Shown here: piece by piece, positions 52,003 to 59,643 of the stretch
Numbering within the stretch: position 1 is the stretch's first letter
How the letters are laid out: each line of letters opens with the position of its first letter
DNA from: JBCBSZ01 sp039185015
GTDB lineage: Bacteria > Actinomycetota > Acidimicrobiia > Acidimicrobiales > Poriferisodalaceae
Direction of reading: 5' to 3'
NCBI GenBank assembly: GCA_039185015.1
Contig: JBCDAU010000022.1
Coordinates: 1 to 64,000, forward strand
Length of the DNA: 64,000 bases
Position numbers and translations under genes: made by a program
Notes under the pieces: model-generated
What the model saw: only the letters and a program-made list of their open reading frames with translations
Database searches by the model: none
Told to the model about the DNA's origin: nothing

Positions 52003-52503
52003 TCAGGCGGCCAGCGGGAGCACCATCCGCAGCGCACCTCGTACCGGGATGGCGGACGGCTCGTCGGTCGTGACGAAGCCGAAGGTGCGGTAGAGGTCCA
52101 CCGCGCGGGGCATCACGGTGCCGTGGGTGTCCAAGACGACGCGTTCGGCGCCGACCCGACGAGCGTGATCGAGCGCCGCGGTCACCAGCCGGCGACCGGC
52201 GCCGGCGGCTCGCGCCGCCGGGCGAACGTAGAGCCGCGCGATCTCGACGCTCCGTGCGTCCACTAGCAGCACACCGACGACGCCCACGGCACGGGCCTCT
52301 CGTCGGGCGAGGAAGAAGGCATCGTCCGGGCCGCCGTAGACCGAGGCGAGGTTCGTGCGTTCGGCGGCCGCCTTGGGTTGGACAGCAGCGACATCGCCGA
52401 CGCCGGAGGCCTGGCCGAGCCAGTCGAGATACTCGGTCACGACGGACGCGGCGAGCGACCACTCGTCCCGGGAGCGACAGGGGGTCACGGAGAGATCGGT
52501 CAT
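52003..52503 (-). CDS. GNAT family N-acetyltransferase
   Basis: 166 aa. The acetyl-CoA loop is LYVRPAARAAGAGRRLVTAA (RxxGxG-type), followed by VVLDTHGTVMPRAVDLYRTF, GFVTTDEPSA, a typical GNAT C half. ATG 52503 has GTGGAGGC upstream. Substrate unknown. Confidence 0.87.
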   Translation of the reverse strand: MTDLSVTPCRSRDEWSLAASVVTEYLDWLGQASGVGDVAAVQPKAAAERTNLASVYGGPDDAFFLARREARAVGVVGVLLVDARSVEIARLYVRPAARAAGAGRRLVTAALDHARRVGAERVVLDTHGTVMPRAVDLYRTFGFVTTDEPSAIPVRGALRMVLPLAA

Positions 52504-52585
52504 GCCTCCACGCTCCACCGGGACGTGCGGCCCGGCATCGGGTAGATGCCGGGTTTCGCCCGCGTTCTCCTATCCTCCGGCGACC

Positions 52586-53365
52586 ATGGAGCTGTTCGGC
52601 GTGATCAACGCCTCCCCGGACTCCCTGCACACCGAGTCGATCGTCGCCAACGCGGACGAGGCGGCCCGGCGAGCCGACTGGCTGCTCGACAACGGCGCGT
52701 TCGGCTTCGACGTCGGCGGGCAGGGCTCGACCTTCGCCGCAGGTGAGTCGACCGTCGACGAGGAGTGGGGCCGGCTCGAGGCCGTCCTGCCTCGCCTGCT
52801 GAGCTACGACGTCCCGATCAGCGTCGACACCTGGCGGCCCGAGACCGCGCGTCGGTCGCTCGAGCTCGGCGTGCCGTGGCTGAACGCGGCCGACGGCCTC
52901 CAGCAGCCGGAGATGATGGAGTTGGTCGCCGAGCACCGCTGCCCGGTGGTGCTGCCGTTCCTGTCCGGACCCGACCCCCTGCGAATGGAGGTGGTCGCCG
53001 AGACCGACCCGGTCGACGTGATCCTGCGGTTCTTCGAGGACCGGCTCGTCGAGGCCGATCGGTACGGGATCCGGGACCTGGTCGTCATCGACCCCGGCAC
53101 CGGCTTCGCCCCGCACGACTGGCCGTGGGAGCAGCGCTTCGTCTACCAGCGGCGGGTCTACCGCGACCTCGATCGCCTCCGCGTGTTCGAGCTGCCCATC
53201 TACATCGCTCTGCCGTGGAAGGAGACCGACGATCACGCGCTGCTGCTCGATCTCGTGATCGACGGTGACCCCGAGTACGGCCGAGTCCACCACCCCGACC
53301 GGGTCCGCGTCGCCGAGGCGGCTCGGGGTCGCGCCCGCGCGGGCGGCGATGTGGTCGACTCTTGA
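52586..53365 (+). CDS. Dihydropteroate synthase-like protein, degenerate
   Basis: 259 aa. The N half keeps DHPS landmarks: VINASPDSLHTES (VxNxTPDSF-like) and FDVGGQGST (DIGGEST-like), then ISVDTWRPETARRSLELGVP, WLNAADGL. The C half lacks the SRK and R-x-H/D motifs that bind pterin and pABA in true FolP; instead it reads YIALPWKETDDHALL. So it is a FolP paralogue of doubtful synthase activity, like FolP2-type proteins. -10-like TATCCT (52571-52576) leaves almost no leader before ATG 52586. Malic enzyme starts 5 bp after its stop. Confidence 0.75.
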   Translation: MELFGVINASPDSLHTESIVANADEAARRADWLLDNGAFGFDVGGQGSTFAAGESTVDEEWGRLEAVLPRLLSYDVPISVDTWRPETARRSLELGVPWLNAADGLQQPEMMELVAEHRCPVVLPFLSGPDPLRMEVVAETDPVDVILRFFEDRLVEADRYGIRDLVVIDPGTGFAPHDWPWEQRFVYQRRVYRDLDRLRVFELPIYIALPWKETDDHALLLDLVIDGDPEYGRVHHPDRVRVAEAARGRARAGGDVVDS

Positions 53366-53369
53366 GTCG

Positions 53370-55079
53370 ATGACAGCCGATCAGGACGAGCGTCGGCGGC
53401 CACGGGCGCTCGGCTCGCGAGACCGCATCCCCCACGGGCGTGAGCTGCTGCTCGATCGCTTCCTCAACAAGGGGACCGCCTTTCCCGAGGACGAGCGCGA
53501 CCGCTATGGCCTCCGTGGGCTGCTCCACCCCGCCTACGAGACGCTGCCGACTCAGATCGTCCGGACGCGGACGGCCTACGACGCGAAGCACACCGACCTC
53601 GAGCGGCACATCTACCTGCGGGAGCTGCAGGGTCGGAACTCGGTGCTCTTCTACCGATTCCTCGCCGAGTACCTCGAGGAGCTCCTCCCGATCATCTACA
53701 CACCGACGGTGGGGCTGGCCTGTCAGGAGTTCTCGCGCACCTACCGCCGCGAGCACGGCCTGACGATCACGTGGGCCGACCGAAACCGTGTCCCGCAGCT
53801 GCTGGAGAACGCGATCGGTGACGCCGAGATCGACGTGATCGTGGTGACCGACGGCGAGCGCGTGCTCGGCCTCGGCGACCTCGGTGCCGGTGGCATGGGC
53901 ATCCCGATCGGGAAGCTGGCGCTCTACACCGTCGCCGGCGGCATCGACCCGTCCCGCACGCTGCCCGTGTTGCTCGACACCGGCACCGACAACGAGGTGC
54001 TGCTGTCGGACCTGCTCTACCTCGGCTGGCGCCACAACCGCATCCGCGACGACGACTACGACCGACTGGTCGACGCCTTCGTCGATGCCGTCGCCGACCG
54101 CTGGCCGAACGTGCTGCTCCAGTGGGAGGACTTCGCGCAGCGCAACGCCCGCCGGCTCCTCGATCGACACCGTGAGCGGGTCTGCTCGTTCAACGACGAC
54201 ATCCAGGGCACCGCAGCCGTCACCTACGCCGCCATCCGCTCGGGGATGCTCGCCACCGGCACGCCGCTGGAGGAGCTCCGGATGGTCATCGTCGGCGCCG
54301 GTTCCGCCGGTACCGGCATCGCCGATCAGGTGGTCTGCAGCCTGACCGGTCGGGGTGTGCCGGAGGACGAGGCGGTGCGGCAGGTCTGGCTCGTCGACCG
54401 CGAGGGCCTCGTCCACGAGGACCAGGAGATCCCGCTCGAGGCTGCACGTCGATACGCCCGCCCGGTCGCGGAGCTCGAGGACCTCGGCCGCGACGCCGAC
54501 GGCGACGTCACCCTCGGCGAGGTCGTGTCGTCGGTCCGGCCGCACGTGCTCGTCGGCGTGAGCGGTCAGCCGGGTCTCTTCACCGAAGAGGTGATCCGTG
54601 ACATGGCCGCCGGGGTCGAGATCCCGATCGTGCTCCCCTTGTCGAACCCGACCCCGCGCATCGAGGCGTTGCCGAGCGACGTCATCGCCTGGACCGACGG
54701 TCGGTGTCTGGTGGGGACCGGTTCGCCGTTCGATGCCGTGGCCCACGGAGCCTCGACGCACCACATCGCGCAGGTCAACAACGTCCACATCTTCCCGGGC
54801 ATCGGTCTCGGCGTCCGGGCGGTCGGCGCCCGCCGGATCTCCGACGGCATGATCACCGCCGCTGCCGACGCGGTCGCGGACATGTCGCCGGCCGCCGGCG
54901 GCCGTGGCAAGGGCCTCCTGCCGCCCGTGAAGGAGAGTCGCGAGGTCGCCGACGCCGTCGCGAAGGCGGTCGGCCGTCAGGCCGTCGCCGAGGGCCTCGC
55001 CGACGAGCTGTCCGCAGACGAGATCGATGCCCGCATCAGCGCGGTCGCCTGGGAGCCGATCTACCTGCCGTTGCCCTGA
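53370..55079 (+). CDS. NAD(P)-dependent malic enzyme, large (MaeA/ScfA) type
   Basis: 569 aa, the eukaryote-like large form. LIYTPTVGLACQEFSRTYR-type block (LLPIIYTPTVGLACQEFSRT), DRNRVPQLLENAIGDAEID, VVTDGERVLGLGDLGAGGMG with catalytic Asp/Lys region, CSFNDDIQGTAAVTYAA for the divalent metal, and the dinucleotide motif VGAGSAGTGIADQ. It converts malate to pyruvate and CO2 with NAD(P). ATG 53370 starts 4 bp after the DHPS-like stop, so probably an operon. Confidence 0.95.
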   Translation: MTADQDERRRPRALGSRDRIPHGRELLLDRFLNKGTAFPEDERDRYGLRGLLHPAYETLPTQIVRTRTAYDAKHTDLERHIYLRELQGRNSVLFYRFLAEYLEELLPIIYTPTVGLACQEFSRTYRREHGLTITWADRNRVPQLLENAIGDAEIDVIVVTDGERVLGLGDLGAGGMGIPIGKLALYTVAGGIDPSRTLPVLLDTGTDNEVLLSDLLYLGWRHNRIRDDDYDRLVDAFVDAVADRWPNVLLQWEDFAQRNARRLLDRHRERVCSFNDDIQGTAAVTYAAIRSGMLATGTPLEELRMVIVGAGSAGTGIADQVVCSLTGRGVPEDEAVRQVWLVDREGLVHEDQEIPLEAARRYARPVAELEDLGRDADGDVTLGEVVSSVRPHVLVGVSGQPGLFTEEVIRDMAAGVEIPIVLPLSNPTPRIEALPSDVIAWTDGRCLVGTGSPFDAVAHGASTHHIAQVNNVHIFPGIGLGVRAVGARRISDGMITAAADAVADMSPAAGGRGKGLLPPVKESREVADAVAKAVGRQAVAEGLADELSADEIDARISAVAWEPIYLPLP

Positions 55080-55111
55080 TCGGGTCGGCCGCTGCCTGGC
55101 ACACTCCGACG

Positions 55112-55525
55112 ATGGCCGAGGGTGAGAACGTGCTGGGTCGACGGGTGAGCGCTGCACTGATCGACCTCGTTCCGCTCGGCGCCGTCGCCGTCCTGTTGGG
55201 CGACACGTCGAGCGGTGACGGCTCGTTCGACGTGCGGCTGAACGGAGGACCGCTCCTGCTGTGGATCGCGATCGTGATCGCCTACCACGGCGCCGCGGAG
55301 CTGGCGCTCGGTGGATCGCCCGGCAAGCTCGCTCTCGGTCTCCGGGTGGCGACCGTGGACGGCGGCACGCCGACCGCCGGCGGCGTGATCGTCCGCAACG
55401 TGCTCCGAGTCGTCGACGGCCTCCCGCTGCTCTATCTCGTGGGCTTCGTGACGGCGGCGGTCACCGAGCGAAACCAGCGGCTCGGTGACCTGGCCGCGAA
55501 GACGGTGGTCGTGCGCGCCGGCTGA
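55112..55525 (+). CDS. RDD-family membrane protein
   Basis: 137 aa with three membrane helices. The signature is in GRRVSAALIDLVPLGAVAVL (R-x-x-A-x-x-x-D) and QRLGDLAAKTVVVRA (R-x-x-x-D-x-x-A-x-T-x-V). RDD proteins are small integral membrane proteins of mostly unknown, possibly transport, function. ATG 55112, 33 bp after malic enzyme. Confidence 0.85.
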   Translation: MAEGENVLGRRVSAALIDLVPLGAVAVLLGDTSSGDGSFDVRLNGGPLLLWIAIVIAYHGAAELALGGSPGKLALGLRVATVDGGTPTAGGVIVRNVLRVVDGLPLLYLVGFVTAAVTERNQRLGDLAAKTVVVRAG

Positions 55526-55576
55526 GCGACCCAGCCGCTCGTGCGAGACTCGCCCCCGGGGTGAGGGGAGGCGATC

Positions 55577-56827
55577 GTGAAGCCGTTCGATCCGCACGTG
55601 TTCGATCGCGAGGAGTTCGAGGTCGATCCGTTCCCGACCTACGAACGGCTCCGCGAGGAGCTCCCGGTCTTCCGGGACCGCGTGCACAACCGGTGGATCA
55701 TCAGCCGCTACGAGGATGTGCTCGCCGCCTTCCGGGACAACGAGTCCTTCGACCGGGCGCTCTACGAACCGGACGGCCTGTACGAGTTCGGGTCGGGGCA
55801 TCCGTTCGGCCCCAACATCCTCGAGTACGGCAACTCCGACCGGCACCGCTGGATGCGCAACATCGTGGCCAACCAGTTCGTCGGCAAGGGGCTGAACGCC
55901 TTCATCCCGGTGATCGAGCAGATCGTGGAGGAGCTGATCGACCGTCATGGCGACTCCCGCGAGATGGAGCTCGTGAGCGAGATCTCGACGCAGTTCCCGA
56001 TCCGCGTGATCTCGAACATGCTCGGCTTGCCGAGGGAGGACGAGCCGCGATTCGTCGGCTGGTATCAGGACCTGATCGCCGGACTGTCACCGAAGGCGGA
56101 GTCGGTCGCCCGGGGCATGCGGGCGCGTGACGAGATGTGGGAGTACTTCGGTCCGATCATCGACGACCGGCGTCGGAACCCGGGCGACGACCTGCTGACC
56201 CGACTCGTGGAGGCCGAGCTCGACGGCGAGTCGATGTCGGACGACGAGGTGAAGGGGTTCATCGCGCTCCTCCTCGCGGCGGGTGGCGACACCACCGACA
56301 AGGCCATCGCCGACATGTGGTTCCACATGCTCTACACCCGGCCCGACCAGTTCGAGGACGTGAAGGCCGAACCCGACCTGTGGGAGCACGTGTTCGCCGA
56401 GATGATGCGCTTCGATCCGGTGGTGCACGCGCAGACCCGCTACACGACCGAGGAGATCGAGGTCAGGGGAAAGGTGCTGCCTCGCCGCGCGATGGTGACC
56501 CTCTACCTCGCCGCCGGCAACCGGGACCCGCGCGTGTTCGCCGATCCGGACACCTTCGACATCCACCGCACCGATCTCCACATGGGCCCGGAGAACCGAT
56601 CGGCGAAGTACCGCAGCGACCTGCCCGGGCACCTCGGGTTCGGCGTCGGGCAGCACTTCTGCATGGGCTACCGGATGGCCCGACAGGAGGCTGTCATCGC
56701 CTCGAAGCGGCTCGTCGAGCTGATGGGTGATCCTCGCCCCAAGTACCCCGAGCACGCCGGACTCCGAGGTGGATTCCCGGACACGGGTGGGTTCCGCGCC
56801 CCCGACGAGCTCTGGATCGAGTGGTGA
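55577..56827 (+). CDS. Cytochrome P450 with adjacent ferredoxin
   Basis: 416 aa. I-helix LLLAAGGDTTDKAI, K-helix EMMRFD (the ExxR motif), haem loop FGVGQHFCMGYRM with Cys at about residue 362. GTG 55577 with GGGGAGG upstream. Its stop overlaps the start of a small ferredoxin gene (GTGA at 56824), so the two are translated together as a dedicated monooxygenase/electron donor pair. Substrate unknown. Confidence 0.93.
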   Translation: MKPFDPHVFDREEFEVDPFPTYERLREELPVFRDRVHNRWIISRYEDVLAAFRDNESFDRALYEPDGLYEFGSGHPFGPNILEYGNSDRHRWMRNIVANQFVGKGLNAFIPVIEQIVEELIDRHGDSREMELVSEISTQFPIRVISNMLGLPREDEPRFVGWYQDLIAGLSPKAESVARGMRARDEMWEYFGPIIDDRRRNPGDDLLTRLVEAELDGESMSDDEVKGFIALLLAAGGDTTDKAIADMWFHMLYTRPDQFEDVKAEPDLWEHVFAEMMRFDPVVHAQTRYTTEEIEVRGKVLPRRAMVTLYLAAGNRDPRVFADPDTFDIHRTDLHMGPENRSAKYRSDLPGHLGFGVGQHFCMGYRMARQEAVIASKRLVELMGDPRPKYPEHAGLRGGFPDTGGFRAPDELWIEW

Positions 56828-57030
56828 GCCGTCGTATCGTGATCGACGCCGGCAGCTGCGTCATGTCAGGCGAGTGCATCTACAACCACCCCGACCACTT
56901 CGACTGGTCGGAGGACGGGTCTGTCGCCGAGGTCCTTCGCTCCGTCATCGAGGGCGAGGACGACCTCCGCCACGGTGAGCAGGCCGCCGAGGTGTGTCCG
57001 GGTGCCGCCATCTCCGTCGTGGACGGCTGA
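56824..57030 (+). CDS. 3Fe-4S ferredoxin, P450 redox partner
   Basis: 68 aa. Three cysteines: C12-x5-C18 and C58-Pro (SCVMSGEC, EVCPG), the ligand set of actinobacterial [3Fe-4S] ferredoxins that reduce P450s. The fourth position of a 4Fe-4S cluster is absent (GEC with no extra Cys between). GTG 56824 overlaps the P450 stop; GTG 56821 is an alternative. A reductase is not encoded nearby. Confidence 0.9.
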   Translation: MSRRIVIDAGSCVMSGECIYNHPDHFDWSEDGSVAEVLRSVIEGEDDLRHGEQAAEVCPGAAISVVDG

Positions 57031-57036
57031 CGGCGC

Positions 57037-57972
57037 TCAGCGCAGGACGCGACGAAGGAAGTCGTACTCCGACTCGTAGAAGGCCTTCGAGATCTCGGCA
57101 TCGGGCGCGAGGAGCTCGAAGGCGTGCACCGCCCCGTCGACGACGTCGAGCGTGACCTCGACGCCGGCCGCCTCGAGGCGCTCTGCGTAGGCGACGTCCT
57201 CGTCGTGGAAGAGGTCGGCCGTCCCGACGCCGATCCACGCCGGTGCCAGGCCACTCAGGTCCTCTCGGCGGGCCGGCACCGAGTCCGTCGGCTGGTCGGC
57301 AGCACCCGGCGGGTTGGGGAGGAACGCGCCCCAGCCGGTGTGGTTGCTGGTCTTGTTCCAGACCGGGTGCTCGGTCGCCTCGATGTCGTCGCGCACGGCG
57401 GTCCGGTCGTCGAGCATCGGGTAGACGAGGAGCTGGCCGCGCAGCGGGATGCTCCGATCCCGGAGCAGCTGGGCCATCGAGGCCGCGAGACCGCCGCCGG
57501 CGCTCTGGCCGCCGACGACCATCCGCTCCGGGTCGATGCCGAAGCGGTCTGGCTCCTTCGTCAGGTGCTCGATCGAGGCGAGGAGGTCGTCGTGAGCCGC
57601 GGGGAACGGGTGCTCGGGTGCGAGACGGTAGGCCGGCGAGACGACGGTGGCGCCGGTCGCGTCGGCCAGCTTCGACAGCTGGATGTCGTCCTCGTGGGTC
57701 CCCATGATCAGCCCGCCACCATGGATCCAGGCGATCACCGGGGTAGGCGTCGGAGCGGACAGCGGTCGGTAGACACGAAGCGCGAGGTCACCGCTCGGGC
57801 CCGGGGCGGACATGTCGGCGATCGCGACGCCGTCGGCCGGCCGCTTGCCACGGACGAGGACCCTGGCGAGCGAGCCGAACACCCGGCGGTTGATCTTGAT
57901 CGAACGGGGCGTGATGGGGATCTTCGGGATCCGCTTCACGGCGCGAGCGAGCTCGGGATGCACATCGACCAT
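57037..57972 (-). CDS. Alpha/beta hydrolase, hormone-sensitive-lipase-like (bacterial class IV) esterase
   Basis: 311 aa. Oxyanion motif WIHGGGLIMG, nucleophile elbow VGGQSAGGGLA (GxSxG), catalytic Asp in TADLFHDED and His in GAVHAFELL. This is the HSL family acting on short or medium acyl esters. ATG 57972. Convergent with the ferredoxin gene (6 bp apart), so not part of the P450 unit. Confidence 0.92.
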   Translation of the reverse strand: MVDVHPELARAVKRIPKIPITPRSIKINRRVFGSLARVLVRGKRPADGVAIADMSAPGPSGDLALRVYRPLSAPTPTPVIAWIHGGGLIMGTHEDDIQLSKLADATGATVVSPAYRLAPEHPFPAAHDDLLASIEHLTKEPDRFGIDPERMVVGGQSAGGGLAASMAQLLRDRSIPLRGQLLVYPMLDDRTAVRDDIEATEHPVWNKTSNHTGWGAFLPNPPGAADQPTDSVPARREDLSGLAPAWIGVGTADLFHDEDVAYAERLEAAGVEVTLDVVDGAVHAFELLAPDAEISKAFYESEYDFLRRVLR

Positions 57973-58027
57973 GACCGTCAGGCCAGCACATCGATGCGGT
58001 CATCGCCACCGGGACGGCGGCAACCGG

Positions 58028-58879
58028 TCAGAGCTCGAGCGCGTCCACCCGCTCGACCGCGCCGTCGACGACGTTCGCCTCCCAGCCATCGGGAAGCAGC
58101 TCGGGAGCGAGATCGGCCAGTGGGGTGAGCACGAAGCGCCGTTCCCACATCCGGGGATGGGGCACGGTGAGGTGCTCGGACTCGATCGACGCGTCGCCCC
58201 AGAGGAGCACGTCGAGGTCGAGCGTCCGGGCTCCCCAGCGAACGATGCGCTCCCGTCCGGCGCCCGCCTCGATGGCGAGGCAGGTCTCGAGGAGCTCGAA
58301 GGGGTCCTGCTCGGTCTCGAGCTTGGCGACCATGTTGAGGTACGGCCCCTGCTCGGGCCCTCCGACGGGTTCGGTCTCGAACACGCCGGACACGGCGACC
58401 ACGTCGGGCAGAGCACGGACCGCGTACCGAAGGTGTGCTCGTCGGTCGCCGAGGTTGGAACCGATGGCGACGTAGGCGACGGTCGGACGCCGCGGGGCAC
58501 GAGCGAGGTCGGCCCGAGTGCGCCGGATGCGCACGCCGGTCGAGGCGATGTCCTCCGGCACGGGCGGGCGAAGCTTGCGCACCACGACCTCGACCGCGTC
58601 GACCCGGGCGAGGCCGAGGATCTCCTCGGTGATGCGGGTGGCGACCCGCTCGAGGAGCAGGGTCTCTTCCTGCTCGATCACCTTCACGGCCAGAGCGATG
58701 GCGACGCCGTAGTCGACCGACTGCTCCAGGTCGTCGGTCCGGCCGGCGGACCGGGCATCGACTTCGAGGACGAGGTCGATCTCGAACGGTTGGGGGCGAG
58801 CCTGCTCCTCGGGGAGCACGCCGATGGTGCCGACCGCGCGGATGGCGCGCAGTTCGATCCGATCAGGTTGGGGGGCCAC
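58028..58879 (-). CDS. folBK: FolB-FolK fusion: dihydroneopterin aldolase + HPPK
   Basis: 283 aa. The first 125 residues are FolB-like (EIDLVLEVDARSAGRTDDLE, SVDYGVAIALAVKVIEQEET, LLLERVATRITEEILGLARV). The C half is HPPK (AYVAIGSNLGDRRAHLRYAV, GPYLNMVAKLETEQDP, GARTLDLDVLLWGDASIES, VPHPRMWERRFVLTPLADLA), with both magnesium aspartates in the LDLDVLLWG motif. Fused enzymes catalyse consecutive steps of folate synthesis. No bona fide FolP lies beside it; the DHPS-like gene is 5 kb away. GTG 58879, 12 bp from the divergent kinase start. Confidence 0.92.
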   Translation of the reverse strand: MAPQPDRIELRAIRAVGTIGVLPEEQARPQPFEIDLVLEVDARSAGRTDDLEQSVDYGVAIALAVKVIEQEETLLLERVATRITEEILGLARVDAVEVVVRKLRPPVPEDIASTGVRIRRTRADLARAPRRPTVAYVAIGSNLGDRRAHLRYAVRALPDVVAVSGVFETEPVGGPEQGPYLNMVAKLETEQDPFELLETCLAIEAGAGRERIVRWGARTLDLDVLLWGDASIESEHLTVPHPRMWERRFVLTPLADLAPELLPDGWEANVVDGAVERVDALEL

Positions 58880-58891
58880 GATGGTCAGCCT

Positions 58892-59578
58892 ATGGGCTCG
58901 TCCGACCTCGACCTGACTCCCGAACCACCCGTGATGGAGCTCTCGGAGCTGGTCGAGCGGATCAGCGAGGCCGCAGCGGGAACCGACCGCTTCCTCGTGG
59001 GCATCGCCGGTCCGCCGGGTGTCGGGAAGTCGACCGCAGCGGCCTGGCTCGCCGGCCGGCTCGACCGTGCGGTCGTCGTGCCGATGGACGGCTTCCACCT
59101 GGCCCAATCGGTCCTCGACGCCGCTGGCACCGCTGATCGGAAGGGCGCACCGCACACGTTCGACGCGGCCGGCTTCATTGCGCTCCTCCGTCGACTCCGG
59201 ACGCCGAGCCCGGACGAGACCGTGTTCGCGCCTCGCTTCGACCGAGATCTGGAGGAGCCGATCGCCGGCGCGATCGACGTAGGTTCGAGCGAGCGGATCG
59301 TGGTCGTCGAGGGCAACTATCTGCTCGTGGACGACGGTCCGTGGAGTGCCGTCCGGTCGTTGCTCGACGTCGTCGTCCACCTCGATCTCGACCCGACGAT
59401 CCGGGTGCAGCGCCTCGTGGACCGGCACATCGCGCACGGCCGCGACGCTGCGGCCGCCCGCCGTTGGGTCGAGCACAACGACGACCCGAACGCGACGCTC
59501 GTCGAGTCGTGCCGGAGCAGAGCCGATGCCATCGTCCCCGTCCGTTCCGCGGGCCCTGCGGAGACGCCTGAGGCGTGA
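58892..59578 (+). CDS. P-loop nucleoside/nucleotide (uridine kinase-like) kinase family protein
   Basis: 228 aa. Walker A GIAGPPGVGKSTAAAWLAG, then VVVPMDGFHLAQSVLDAAGT, DRKGAPHTFDAAGFIALLRR and VVVEGNYLLVDDGPWSAVRS. This is the PRK/uridine-kinase/pantothenate-kinase-like group whose members phosphorylate nucleosides, pantothenate or sugars; the D-G-F-H and Y-L-L motifs match the putative fructose-transport-associated/nucleoside kinase clade. Substrate not assignable. ATG 58892 is chosen, ATG 58934 is possible. Confidence 0.83.
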   Translation: MGSSDLDLTPEPPVMELSELVERISEAAAGTDRFLVGIAGPPGVGKSTAAAWLAGRLDRAVVVPMDGFHLAQSVLDAAGTADRKGAPHTFDAAGFIALLRRLRTPSPDETVFAPRFDRDLEEPIAGAIDVGSSERIVVVEGNYLLVDDGPWSAVRSLLDVVVHLDLDPTIRVQRLVDRHIAHGRDAAAARRWVEHNDDPNATLVESCRSRADAIVPVRSAGPAETPEA

Positions 59579-59643
59579 CTCCGTGGCCCCCACGCGGCGT
59601 GGCAGGGCCTCAACAACGCGGAGACGTCGTCCGATGCTGAACT

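Noticed and set aside
59590..59602. Palindrome CCACGCGGCGTGG after the kinase gene as a terminator or operator
   Set aside because: One-base centre, so it cannot form an RNA hairpin; short palindromes are expected at this GC content.
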